This document shows, piece after piece, positions 7,872 to 16,930 of a stretch of DNA of 64,000 bases. The stretch is taken from assembly GCA_913056235.1 (NCBI GenBank), contig CAJXMW010000001.1:496001-560000 (forward strand). Direction: 5' to 3'. The DNA is from an uncultured Fodinibius sp. (GTDB lineage Bacteria > Bacteroidota > Rhodothermia > Balneolales > Balneolaceae). Position 1 is the first letter of the stretch, and every line of letters starts with the position of its first letter. Position numbers and translations under genes: made by a program. A model generated the notes under the pieces. It saw only the letters and a list, made by a program, of their open reading frames with translations, ran no database searches and was not told the origin of the DNA.

Positions 7872-9382
7872 GAGGGATCAAATGTTGAGGTAGAGTAGTT
7901 GGTAGGTTGATATCTAGGGAAGATGATTGAATATAGCAGCACGAACGACAGCAGCAATATTCCCCATCCCAACCAGGAAGCGCCAACAGGAAAAATGGAT
8001 GATATGAAAAGATATTCTTGACTTACCGACCACAAAAGAACAGAACTCAATGCAGCCCAGAAAATAAATTCTATAATACGATTTTTGGAGTATGGATACG
8101 GTGTAATTGACCACCTACGCCTACCTGTTAGTACTCCATGCACAATTGTTCCTCCAAGATATAATCCAACTAGAAAAATAATTCCTGTAATAACCCACAA
8201 GACACCAACCAAACTGGTTATTCGACTGAATTTAACGGTCCCATAACCTGCCCAACGAGACCAGTCGTTTAACACATGTGCTATCAACGGCCAGCTGCGC
8301 TGACTGTTGGTCAAGATAACAATACCGTCACCCGTTTCTGGAATAATGTGAAAGTGGGTCATCCAACCATGACCTTGTCCTCCATGCCAGACGGCCTTTT
8401 TACCCTCCGGCAACGTTTCAATAAAGTGACCAAAACCATAACTGTCAGCCACAAAACCAAAGAAACCCGAGACGTTAATCTGCGTTTTTTGCATTGTTTG
8501 GATGCTTTCCCCATTCAAAACGTTAGGTTGCCCATTATTGCCCGGAGCAATCTCAGCAATCGCAAAGCGAGCGATATCTTCAACCGTTGAAAATAAACCG
8601 CCTGATGCCTTGCAGGAATATACATACGGAGGGACTGAATTGCCCTGGAGATCGTATCCCACGGGCACTCTTGACGACCAATCCTCATCCCAGTCAAAAC
8701 TCGAGTTATGCATTCCAAGCGGGAGAAGTACTTCATCCATCATATAATCGTTGAAGTCGCGGCTGGTCACCTCTTCGACCAGCAATTCCAACAGGTTAAA
8801 CCCGGGATTAGAGTACTCGAAGTTTGACCCCGGTTCATAGGTTATCAGTACCTCTTTGGACAGGTACTGCTTTAGTGAGGGTTTCTCGCTACTAGGCGAA
8901 TATTCCTCACCGAGTGTCCCCAGGGGAATCCCGGCACTATTGCTTAACAGTCTCCGGATGGTTACGTCATTGAGATTGTATTCCGATTCAGGCAGAGACC
9001 AATTATTCAAGTATTGGCGGACAGGATCATCCAGACTTATCAGGCCACGCTCTACTAATTTCATCACGCCCCAGGTGGTCACTGATTTCGAGATAGATTC
9101 CGCCCTGTAGATCGCATTAGTACTCATCTTTTTATTTTGCTTGATATCTGCATACCCATAGGCATTGGACCATACCAAATTCCTATCCTTAATGAGTGCA
9201 ATGGAAGTGCCGGGTATGTTGTAGGTATCCATTACCGAAGTAATACGCTTGTCCAGTTTACCGGTAAACGTATCCAGAGGCTCCCCCTGTTCCCCCACTG
9301 GATTAGAGCATCCGAGGAATACTAAGAGGATTATCGAGAAAACAAGCAACGGGTATACCCCAGTTCTTGTCCGTTTTTTCAT
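7868..9382 (-). CDS. serine hydrolase (class C beta-lactamase/esterase fold) with C-terminal membrane domain
   Basis: The start is set at ATG 9382, four bases after the stop of the preceding gene; a start at 9409 would overlap it. The product (504 residues) begins with a lipoprotein signal ending FLGCSNP. A beta-lactamase-family domain follows, with SISK (SxxK nucleophile), YSNPG (YxN) and WHGGQGHG (HGG-like triad). The last ~130 residues hold about four membrane helices. Such proteins act as periplasmic esterases or peptidases; resistance to beta-lactams is not implied. It is the fourth gene in a coupled operon of membrane proteins. Confidence 0.85.
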   Translation of the reverse strand: MKKRTRTGVYPLLVFSIILLVFLGCSNPVGEQGEPLDTFTGKLDKRITSVMDTYNIPGTSIALIKDRNLVWSNAYGYADIKQNKKMSTNAIYRAESISKSVTTWGVMKLVERGLISLDDPVRQYLNNWSLPESEYNLNDVTIRRLLSNSAGIPLGTLGEEYSPSSEKPSLKQYLSKEVLITYEPGSNFEYSNPGFNLLELLVEEVTSRDFNDYMMDEVLLPLGMHNSSFDWDEDWSSRVPVGYDLQGNSVPPYVYSCKASGGLFSTVEDIARFAIAEIAPGNNGQPNVLNGESIQTMQKTQINVSGFFGFVADSYGFGHFIETLPEGKKAVWHGGQGHGWMTHFHIIPETGDGIVILTNSQRSWPLIAHVLNDWSRWAGYGTVKFSRITSLVGVLWVITGIIFLVGLYLGGTIVHGVLTGRRRWSITPYPYSKNRIIEFIFWAALSSVLLWSVSQEYLFISSIFPVGASWLGWGILLLSFVLLYSIIFPRYQPTNYSTSTFDPS

Positions 9383-9386
9383 CAGG

Positions 9387-10505
9387 CTATTTAATCCATT
9401 CCATTTCATCGTTGTTATAATTTATCTGCTGCAGATCTATTTTGGCATAGGTATATTCCCCATCCGGCTTATGCCAAACTGCTTCTCCGTGTGATGCTAC
9501 GTGCCTGCCATTAAAATCCCGATAATTGCTCAATGGTGTCACCCAGCGATAATTCACAAAACTTGTGCCATCGGTGGATTCCGATCGGTCGGCTGATGAA
9601 AAGTTGATCAATTCACCCATTTCATTAAAAAAGAGTGTAGCCTCAATGGTATTTCCCTGGTTTGTGTACGTTGCTTTGACCTTGGTGGAATCAGTCGCTT
9701 CCCATTCAATATTTTTATCGATTAACGTTGCCGGCGCGAGAAAACACATATCATTAAAGAGCGTAACAGTTTCACTCCTGTTCATCTCAGGACCCTGCGC
9801 ATTTACAACTTCCAGCAGGGAAGCAACGGCTATCTGCATCGATGCTGTTGAACCTATGTACTTATGGAGTCCCTCCACAGGTATACCATACATCGAGGAC
9901 TCCATAAAGAAAATCCGGGCGGGTGGATTGAAAAAGTTATACTGAATGGTCGTTACATCGAGGTATTCGGAATCCGGGCTCGTTTTAAACCGGCCTTGAA
10001 ATACGGCCCGAAAGTTATTGACCTTTTCCTTGCCCATGGCACCGGAGTATCGGATATATTTTTGTACCGGTGCGGGAAGATGAGCAATATCCTTCTCCGT
10101 TAAAATATCAGATCCCCCGTCTCGGTGAATTCTTTTTTCCACCTCCGTTTTGAATTTATTTTGGTAACTGTTGGGCAAATAACCGGCCATAGATATGATG
10201 AGGGGTACTATTATGATGATATTGGCAATAGTGCCAAACTTGGCATCGCTCCAGGAAAGAATGATGAGAATCTGGGACAACATTACTGCAACAGCTGCAA
10301 TGATCCACCACCACTCATTTTGCTTCAGATAAAAGACCAGTGCAAAAAGGAAAAGGATGGAAGTAAGCAACCAAACTAATCCCACGGGCTTGGAAATCTC
10401 CTGCGTAAGCTGATCAACCTGGGTCAGGTTAAACGCCTTCACAAATCCCAGAAGATGGATCAACCCATGAAGTAAAATGATGAATGAAAAAATGATTTTA
10501 GCCAT
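9387..10505 (-). CDS. DUF6544-like membrane protein
   Basis: With the start at ATG 10505 (MAKIIFSFIILLHG) the protein has 372 residues: three or four membrane helices in the first ~115, then a soluble domain of about 240 residues. The segment LPAPVQKYIRYSG followed by a beta-rich domain is characteristic of the DUF6544 family. Its start codon lies inside the end of the 42-residue gene upstream (8-base overlap), so translation is probably coupled. The biochemical role of the family is unknown; the lipid-binding-like beta domain is only a suggestion. Confidence 0.75.
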   Translation of the reverse strand: MAKIIFSFIILLHGLIHLLGFVKAFNLTQVDQLTQEISKPVGLVWLLTSILFLFALVFYLKQNEWWWIIAAVAVMLSQILIILSWSDAKFGTIANIIIIVPLIISMAGYLPNSYQNKFKTEVEKRIHRDGGSDILTEKDIAHLPAPVQKYIRYSGAMGKEKVNNFRAVFQGRFKTSPDSEYLDVTTIQYNFFNPPARIFFMESSMYGIPVEGLHKYIGSTASMQIAVASLLEVVNAQGPEMNRSETVTLFNDMCFLAPATLIDKNIEWEATDSTKVKATYTNQGNTIEATLFFNEMGELINFSSADRSESTDGTSFVNYRWVTPLSNYRDFNGRHVASHGEAVWHKPDGEYTYAKIDLQQINYNNDEMEWIK

Positions 10506-10626
10506 GAGCATTTCCCTTTTTGTTGACCAATTTCTTATATCCGCCATAGAGTCCACTTGCTGACTGGAAAAACAGTAAGCTCAGAAAAGCATAAAAACTA
10601 GTGAGTGTTTTCTCAGGAGTATCCAT
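10498..10626 (-). CDS. 42-residue single-helix membrane microprotein
   Basis: ATG at 10624-10626 starts MDTPEKTLTSFYAFLSLLFF and ends KKGNAHG with TAA at 10498-10500. It overlaps the end of the upstream gene by 14 bases and the start of the downstream gene by 8, which is typical of genuine coupled genes. One membrane helix (about residues 9-25) and a basic C-terminal tail are visible. It may be an accessory subunit of the flanking membrane proteins. Confidence rests on the overlaps and composition, not on a family match. Confidence 0.55.
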   Translation of the reverse strand: MDTPEKTLTSFYAFLSLLFFQSASGLYGGYKKLVNKKGNAHG

Positions 10627-11491
10627 GTGCTGGCTCCCTGATATTTTTAAATATTAAAACCGAGCAAATAATCGCGACTACACCAAAGAATGGAATGATC
10701 ACGATGGCCGGCATCACCTGTTGTCCAATCATGCCCATAGCTACCACTTTTGCCGTCAGGGCCGCCATCAGTATCGACAGAAAGATGAAGTATAAAGGGG
10801 TCAGCAGATACCCAAATGGGGTTCTCTTGATAAAAAGCACCCCGGAAACAAACGAGAGTGGCAAGAGCAAGCCGAGATCCAGACCTTGCACAATCAATGT
10901 CGTGTAATGCTCTACCTGCCCGGGAATGACCGACCCGTCCAACAGGGGCGGCACTGCGACCAGCAGCCACATGAGTCCAATCGCTATGCTGTTGCATATC
11001 AGAAATCCGCCTATAAATTTTACTGGTGTACTTTCGCTAAATCGTTCAGCAATATTGGAGAGGTCGAACGAAAGCAGGGTCTGGGCGAAGGCAAAAAAGG
11101 AGGTACCAAGCAGTGCGACGTATACCAAAAACAATACATTATACATCCCCATTACGAGGTAGAACAGGTAGGTCACCAGAAAGTATCCCAGGGTCCCCGC
11201 CAATAGAAATCGGCCTTTCAGAGACCCTCGGCGTGCCCAAATAAGCGATAGCAACAGCAGCGGCACTGCGACCAGCAGGGTAATATAATCCTGTGCAATG
11301 CCCTGCGGAGCAACATCCTGCGACATGTGTTTATAGAGTCCTATCCCATAAACAGTCACCGTTTCCCCTCTTACCGTTTCAATATCATAGGGGCCGGGGC
11401 CGCCGGTCGAACAAATACCCATGGATGCCGCGACAACGGCCAGAGTAATGATGATCGAGGACAACATGGTTATGGGTTTCCGGTATTCCAT
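10613..11491 (-). CDS. polytopic membrane protein of unknown function
   Basis: The 292-residue protein has about eight hydrophobic segments. A periplasmic loop after the first helix contains CSTGGPGPYDIETVRGE. No transporter signature is recognised. It is the first gene of a minus-strand operon (this gene, the 42-residue gene, DUF6544, serine hydrolase, broken membrane gene). A sigma-54-like -24/-12 element lies at 11533-11548, about 42 bases upstream of the start codon. Confidence 0.7.
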   Translation of the reverse strand: MEYRKPITMLSSIIITLAVVAASMGICSTGGPGPYDIETVRGETVTVYGIGLYKHMSQDVAPQGIAQDYITLLVAVPLLLLSLIWARRGSLKGRFLLAGTLGYFLVTYLFYLVMGMYNVLFLVYVALLGTSFFAFAQTLLSFDLSNIAERFSESTPVKFIGGFLICNSIAIGLMWLLVAVPPLLDGSVIPGQVEHYTTLIVQGLDLGLLLPLSFVSGVLFIKRTPFGYLLTPLYFIFLSILMAALTAKVVAMGMIGQQVMPAIVIIPFFGVVAIICSVLIFKNIREPAHGYS

Positions 11492-11532
11492 AGCAAATTG
11501 ATTGTATATCTCTGCCAGTTAAACATATGTAC

Positions 11533-11548
11533 TGAAAATATTATGCCA
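11533..11548 (-). promoter_or_regulatory. sigma-54-like promoter of the 11491-7622 operon
   Basis: On the minus strand the sequence is TGGCATAATATTTTCA: GG at -24 and C at -12 with correct 16-base geometry, but TTTC instead of TTGC in the -12 box. It is nearly identical to the element at 19551-19566. No TCCC-N5-GGGA palindrome was found upstream (only the half-like TCCCTATTG near 11596), so a different activator, or none, may be involved. The rest of 11549-11809 contains no gene. Confidence 0.45.
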
Positions 11549-11809
11549 ATTTGATTTCCTCTTATTGGCTTTAATCAAAGCTCATGTAAGGTATTTCCCT
11601 ATTGTAACTTTGCAATAAATTCAAGTTGAAATTCGCAATTCTGCATACGCTAACTGGCAGCTAACACACCATTTATTTGTTTTGTATCTCCTGGATGGAT
11701 AACTGCGAATCTATCATTAGGGGTACATTATTTGCAGTAATAAAAGTAGTACTGAGCTCTGGGTTTTCAGAGCAGTACGCAATGACTTTAATCTAAATGA
11801 GGACGCTTC

Positions 11810-12397
11810 ATGAAACGCTTACTATTACTTTTATCAATTATTGGGATGCTGATCATGCTAACGGCAGAAGTAGCTAGTGCCCAAAGCCGTATCAGCTGGG
11901 AAATCCGGACCGGGGTCGACTTTGCCACCCAGGAATTAGGCAATGCCGATCTTAATACCGGGTTCGGATTGGATGGTATACTGTCCTACCGCTTTATGCC
12001 GCACACATCGGTATTTGGGGGCTGGGGATGGCACCGCTTTACTTCGGATGACTCTTTTGCCGGTGCAAACATGGATTTTGAGGAAACAGGATATACGTTT
12101 GGGTTAGAATACCTGCATCCGTTGGGTAACGCGCCGCTAGATTTTTATCTCCGCGGCGGGGGTATCTACAATCATATTGAAGTAGAAAACAGTGACGGTG
12201 ATATAACCGCGGATTCTGATCATGGATTGGGATGGCAGATTGAAGGCGGTCTCGCATTTGATTTGGGCAATCGCTGGATGCTGAAACCAGGTATTAGATA
12301 TCGTGCTCTTTCAAGAGATATTGAAGTTAGCAATATAACTACAGATATCGACTTAACGGTCTTCAACACCTCAATAGGTATTTCGAGAACCTTTTAA
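11810..12397 (+). CDS. outer-membrane beta-barrel protein
   Basis: The 195-residue product has a Sec signal peptide (MKRLLLLL... cut near ASAQS, about residue 25), then alternating aromatic/polar strands such as FGLEYLHPLGN and FYLRGGGIYN. A terminal strand ends in phenylalanine (SIGISRTF), the outer-membrane barrel sorting signal. The length fits an eight-stranded OmpA/OmpW-like barrel. A good ribosome binding site (GAGGA) lies seven bases before ATG 11810. A terminator follows directly, so it is monocistronic. Confidence 0.88.
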   Translation: MKRLLLLLSIIGMLIMLTAEVASAQSRISWEIRTGVDFATQELGNADLNTGFGLDGILSYRFMPHTSVFGGWGWHRFTSDDSFAGANMDFEETGYTFGLEYLHPLGNAPLDFYLRGGGIYNHIEVENSDGDITADSDHGLGWQIEGGLAFDLGNRWMLKPGIRYRALSRDIEVSNITTDIDLTVFNTSIGISRTF

Positions 12398-12408
12398 CAT
12401 CCATCACG

Positions 12409-12434
12409 CCGGGAGCAGCAGTTATTGCTCCCGG
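12409..12434 (+). terminator. terminator of the outer-membrane protein gene
   Basis: CCGGGAGCA (12409-12417) pairs with TGCTCCCGG (12426-12434) across a short loop, 12 bases after the stop codon. The downstream sequence is only moderately T-rich (TATATATTTATC). Confidence 0.75.
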
Positions 12435-12481
12435 TATATATTTATCTCTAGAAAATCTTGTCGATACCAAGGCTACAAACA

Positions 12482-13621
12482 ATGAAAAATTTACTCCTGT
12501 TTTTTTTCTTAGCTGTATTTACCGCCTGTGGAAGCGTAAGTAATCCGGATACAGCTGTTAATAAACTCGAGCCGAATACTGGTGTCTCAAGCACTCAGAT
12601 CGACAGCATCTTTCAAACACTTCGCTACTTCCCAAATCAAACGCAATTTTCAATCGCTTTTATTACTGACAGCAGCGTCACTTTTTATGGAGTTGTGAGG
12701 ACCAATGACACGCTGAAAACCATCGATAACAAAAGTAAGGTGTTTGAAATAGGCTCCCTCTCCAAAGTGTTTACCACTGCCTTGCTCGCAGACCTGGCAA
12801 ATGAAAACAAACTACAGCTCGACCAGCCTATCCAAGAATATCTGGATTTCCCTCTGCACGACAGCCTGCGGATTACCTTCAAACAATTGGCCAATCATAC
12901 CTCCGGCTTGCCGCGCATTCCCTCCGGTTTTGTCTGGGAATCGCTTTGGCACATGGATAATCCCTATAAAGATTACGATGAGGGCAAATTACTAAAATAT
13001 ATGAGCAACGAAATGGAGCCTGCCAACGAGCCTGGAAGCTCGTGGCAGTATTCCAATATCGGAATGGGGATTCTGGGGTATATGCTTTCGCATATTGAGG
13101 ACAAAACCTATGAGGAAATGCTTCAGCAGCGAATTTTTGATCCGCTGGATATGCAGCACTCCACAACCCGACGAGCATTGGTTTCTGATAAACTTGTCCA
13201 CGGCTTAAACAAGCGTGGCAAGGTCGCTACAAACTGGGATCTCGGGGCCATCCCGGGCGCAGGCGCTATTGTTTCTACTGTTGAAGACCTTACTAAATTT
13301 GTCCAAGCCAACTTTGATCCCAATAACGAAGCTATGAGACTGCAGAAGCAAAAAACCTTTACCGTAAATAACGATCGAGACATGGCTCTGGGGTGGTTTA
13401 TCAGAAAACAGGGTACAAAGCAGGTATACTGGCACAGCGGCGGCACGGGCGGTTATCGATCCATGCTGACGCTACTTCCGGATAGCAAAAAAGGAGTAGT
13501 TATCTTATCCAATATTTCATCGGGACACGACCATGCCGGACGCATCAGCTCGTTGGGATTTTCACTGCTCGAAAACCTAAACACTCAAAGAGATGTTGAG
13601 CTGATAAAGCTGAAACAATGA
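12482..13621 (+). CDS. serine hydrolase, beta-lactamase class C-like lipoprotein
   Basis: ATG 12482 gives 379 residues with a lipoprotein signal (FFFLAVFTACGS). SLSK in EIGSLSKVFT supplies SxxK, YSNIGMG supplies YxN, and WHSGGTGGY supplies the third HSG/KTG-like motif. The domain fills the whole mature protein with no added membrane part, unlike the paralogue at 7868-9382. It probably acts at the periplasmic face on an ester or D-amino-acid peptide. It lies alone between a terminator and the APC-UspA gene. Confidence 0.87.
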   Translation: MKNLLLFFFLAVFTACGSVSNPDTAVNKLEPNTGVSSTQIDSIFQTLRYFPNQTQFSIAFITDSSVTFYGVVRTNDTLKTIDNKSKVFEIGSLSKVFTTALLADLANENKLQLDQPIQEYLDFPLHDSLRITFKQLANHTSGLPRIPSGFVWESLWHMDNPYKDYDEGKLLKYMSNEMEPANEPGSSWQYSNIGMGILGYMLSHIEDKTYEEMLQQRIFDPLDMQHSTTRRALVSDKLVHGLNKRGKVATNWDLGAIPGAGAIVSTVEDLTKFVQANFDPNNEAMRLQKQKTFTVNNDRDMALGWFIRKQGTKQVYWHSGGTGGYRSMLTLLPDSKKGVVILSNISSGHDHAGRISSLGFSLLENLNTQRDVELIKLKQ

Positions 13622-13844
13622 TATCTTTTTTAGAGAGACTATAAACTGAGGAAGATAATACAGGAGTACGATTAATATGCCGGCAAATATCAGTACAGAT
13701 GCCGGAATGAATAAACAAAAGTTGATACTATATTATCCCAATTGTACGAAAACTCGACGAATTAACACTTTCACATTGGTTGTTAAATAAATAAAAATTT
13801 GTACCTTGACGCTCATTCGTTTTCAAACTGCATAGCAACCATAT

Positions 13845-16079
13845 ATGACTGATCAATCCGGTGACCAAGAACTAGCACGAGACCTTGGTTTTTTAGAGGC
13901 TTATACCATTGGTGTTGGCACTATGATCGGGGCCGGAATCTTTGTCCTGCCCGGTATTGTGGCCAACAACGCAGGTCCGGCCGGAATGATCTCCTTCATT
14001 ATTGGCGGAATTGTTTCCCTTCTGACGGCCCTTTCGCTTTCTGAGCTGGCGACGGGTATGCCCAAGGCCGGCGGCAGCTATTATTATGTAAACCGGGCCA
14101 TGGGAAGCTTTTTTGGTTCTGTCGTGGGGTGGAGCATGTGGGCCGGGCTCATGTTTGCAACGGCATTCTATATGCTGGGCTTCGGGCAGTATCTGACGTT
14201 TTTCTATGGCAATATTCCCGTGGCATGGTCAGCTCTGGTGATGGCCGCCCTACTTATCGGCGTAAATTATCGGGGCGTAAAAGAGGCCGGAGCCCTACAA
14301 AACCTGATTGTCATTCTCCTTATCGGATTTATTCTCGTCTTTCTGTCCTTTGGGGTATTCAATATTGATTGGGGTGTGTTTAAACCCTTTAATCCCAACG
14401 GATGGGGAGCAGTCGCTTCCACGGCTGCTACCGTCTATGTATCCTTTATTGGGTTTGAGGTGATTGCCACCAGTGCCGAAGAGATCAAGAATCCCGGCCG
14501 CAACCTTCCACTGTCGATGATTGCCTCGGTGCTTACACCGATGATATTTTATGTGCTGGTCATGCTGGTCTCCACAGGCGTTTTACCGGTTGCTGAACTG
14601 GCAGGCTCCAACATCCCGGTGGCCGATGTGGCCAGTAAATATCTCGGCACCATAGGAGCTTTGATGATGGTGATCGGCGCCGTATTGGCTACTGTATCCA
14701 GTGCCAATGCTTCTATTCTTTCTGCCGCGCGTGTGAACTTTGCTATGGGACGGGATAAAATACTCACCGAGTGGCTCAACAAAGTTCACGACAAGTTTCG
14801 AACGCCATTTCGGGCTATCCTCATAACCGGTGTTGTCATTCTGCTACTGATCGGTATTGGAGTAGGTATTGAAACACTGGCTGATGTAGCCAGCTTCCTG
14901 TACCTGGTCACCTATGCCTTGGTACATATTGCCGTGATTGTGATGCGACGAGCAGGACCGGAAGATTATGATCCGGATTTCAAACTATCATCTTGGGCCT
15001 ATCCGTTGATTCCATTATTGGGATCCGTGTCATGTTTGGTTATTCTGGCCCAGATGCGTCCGCTTGTTCTTCTGATAGGAGGTAGCATTATCTTAGTAGG
15101 CATTTTATGGTACTTTGGCTATGCGGCCAGCCGGGCGATCAAGCCCAGCCTTGTTGGAGATGCGATCGCGGCCCGTGACCGGACCCCTGCTCCCAACGAT
15201 CGCTATCGGATTGTCGTCCCAGTAGCCAATCCCCAGACGGAACAGCATCTTATTAAACTTGGTGGAGCCATTGGGGCCAGTTACGGGGAAGCAGAAATCG
15301 TCGCTGCCAGCATCCTGGAAGTTCCCCAACAAACCTCCCTGCAACAGGGCATCCAGTACGAGGATGAACGGGTAAAGCGACAGCAAGATCTGTTGGACAA
15401 TGCCAGAAGTACGGCCGAGGAAGCGGGGCTTGGTCTCCGCACGCGGGCGATTGTTTCCCACAGTATAAGTTCCGCCGTATTAAATGTGATTAAAGAGGAA
15501 CGAGCGCAACATCTTATCTTGGGCTGGAGCGGTAAACGCAAGCGGTACCAGCACATACTGGGATCCAACATTGATCGGATTGTCGATGAAGCCAGCTGCG
15601 AAATCTCCCTTGTTAAAGCCGGAGATCAACCCACAAAGAATATTGTGGTGTTAGTGGGTACTGGTCCCAATACCACGCTGGCCGTCCGGCGGGGATACGA
15701 TCTGGCTTCCAGCATAGAAGGAGCATCACTTACCCTGCTCACGGTGCAATCTCCGAGTGAAGATGAAGACGTAGATCCCAAAGCCGAAGGAAAAGGACTC
15801 ATTAATTCGATAGCACACGAAGTCGGGTTGGATTCAGCGCAATACCAATCAGAAGTATTAATATCCGATGATGTTCGCGATACCCTCCTGAAAGCAGTTG
15901 AAGACTATGACACGGTCTGTATTGGGGCAACCAGAAGCACTGCTATTACGCAGGCGCTGTTTGGTTCTATCCCCGAGGAAATCGGCGAACAGGCTAAGGG
16001 AACCGTAATAATTACGCGTGGACGCGAGTACCGCCCACGTACCGTTACGGAAGGAATCATTGAACGGCTCTCCAGGTAA
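13845..16079 (+). CDS. APC-family amino acid permease fused to two UspA domains
   Basis: This is a 744-residue fusion. Residues about 10-440 form a 12-helix APC transporter with the GVGTMIGAGIFVLPG first-helix signature and later FIGFEVIATSAEEIKNPGRN. Residues about 470-740 hold two universal-stress-protein domains (IVVPVANPQTEQHL starts the first; HLILGWSGKRKR and HILGSNIDRIV lie at its nucleotide-binding end; the second carries TVCIGATRSTAI). It would import or exchange amino acids or amines with cytosolic USP domains tuning activity. A paralogue lies at 20007-22472. No sigma-54 site was found in front of this copy. Confidence 0.9.
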   Translation: MTDQSGDQELARDLGFLEAYTIGVGTMIGAGIFVLPGIVANNAGPAGMISFIIGGIVSLLTALSLSELATGMPKAGGSYYYVNRAMGSFFGSVVGWSMWAGLMFATAFYMLGFGQYLTFFYGNIPVAWSALVMAALLIGVNYRGVKEAGALQNLIVILLIGFILVFLSFGVFNIDWGVFKPFNPNGWGAVASTAATVYVSFIGFEVIATSAEEIKNPGRNLPLSMIASVLTPMIFYVLVMLVSTGVLPVAELAGSNIPVADVASKYLGTIGALMMVIGAVLATVSSANASILSAARVNFAMGRDKILTEWLNKVHDKFRTPFRAILITGVVILLLIGIGVGIETLADVASFLYLVTYALVHIAVIVMRRAGPEDYDPDFKLSSWAYPLIPLLGSVSCLVILAQMRPLVLLIGGSIILVGILWYFGYAASRAIKPSLVGDAIAARDRTPAPNDRYRIVVPVANPQTEQHLIKLGGAIGASYGEAEIVAASILEVPQQTSLQQGIQYEDERVKRQQDLLDNARSTAEEAGLGLRTRAIVSHSISSAVLNVIKEERAQHLILGWSGKRKRYQHILGSNIDRIVDEASCEISLVKAGDQPTKNIVVLVGTGPNTTLAVRRGYDLASSIEGASLTLLTVQSPSEDEDVDPKAEGKGLINSIAHEVGLDSAQYQSEVLISDDVRDTLLKAVEDYDTVCIGATRSTAITQALFGSIPEEIGEQAKGTVIITRGREYRPRTVTEGIIERLSR

Positions 16080-16204
16080 GGTTAGCCTGCTTTTCTCACT
16101 AAGAAATTGGTTCGTATACAAGACGAAAGTAAAATGGTGAACGTAACTTATTGTGTATCATGCTATTGCATGAATTCAGACTAAACTCTTGCGAGAAATA
16201 CAGA

Positions 16205-16906
16205 TTAATTGGTTTCCAGTAGTTTATCGACATCACCTTTATGTCCCACCAATAAAAATCGGTCTTCCTCTTTCACTTTCGTTGATCCCCGCAGGATACC
16301 AATCGGTTTATAATGTTTCTCGGGACCAATTTCGCCTTCCCGTTCTTCTAATCTTTTGATTGTGATTAAGTTGAGCTCATAACGCTTACGAATTTCGAGC
16401 TCTTCCAGGGTGTAACCAACCATGGCATCCGGGGCTTCTACTTCAAACATGGCCAACCCTTCCCCCAGATCAAAGACATCAGACATCCCCCGGCGTACCA
16501 GGGATACCCCCATTCGTTCGGCAACCTGTCGTTCGGGATGGATCACATCTGTGATTCCAATCTGTTTCAAAATCTGCTCCTGTATATAGGTTCCTGCCCG
16601 ACCATAGACCTCTTTCACCCCAGAGTTGAGCAGATGCATGGCAATAAGGGCTACCGGTTCGAACCGTTCGCCAATAGCAATAATAGCTACATCAACATTA
16701 GTAATGCCGTGATTTTCCAACAATTCCGGATCGGTAGCATCAAAGCAAATAGCATCTGACACATATTCTTTAACATGGTTAATATGCTCCATGTCATTAT
16801 CGATCGCAATGACGTAGGCTCCTTCTTCAGAAAGCTTTTTGGCCAACGCACTACCAAAAGCCCCAATACCGATAACTGCAAAATGTAATTCACTTCGTCG
16901 TTTCAT
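16205..16906 (-). CDS. trkA: Trk/Ktr potassium uptake regulatory subunit (RCK protein)
   Basis: The 233-residue protein has a single RCK_N Rossmann domain (VIGIGAFGSALAKKL, with the acidic residue in AIDNDMEH) and an RCK_C domain (about 140-230). This is the KtrA/TrkA subunit that forms a cytosolic ring on the TrkH/KtrB channel and gates K+ uptake in response to nucleotides. Its length fits KtrA-type single-repeat subunits. It lies 24 bases behind the channel gene. Confidence 0.92.
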   Translation of the reverse strand: MKRRSELHFAVIGIGAFGSALAKKLSEEGAYVIAIDNDMEHINHVKEYVSDAICFDATDPELLENHGITNVDVAIIAIGERFEPVALIAMHLLNSGVKEVYGRAGTYIQEQILKQIGITDVIHPERQVAERMGVSLVRRGMSDVFDLGEGLAMFEVEAPDAMVGYTLEELEIRKRYELNLITIKRLEEREGEIGPEKHYKPIGILRGSTKVKEEDRFLLVGHKGDVDKLLETN

Positions 16907-16930
16907 AATAGATGCTGTTATTCATTAAAA

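Noticed and set aside
7868-9382. Calling the serine hydrolases beta-lactamase resistance genes
   Set aside because: SxxK and YxN motifs are shared by esterases and D-aminopeptidases; the third motif is not a typical KTG, so resistance is not supported.
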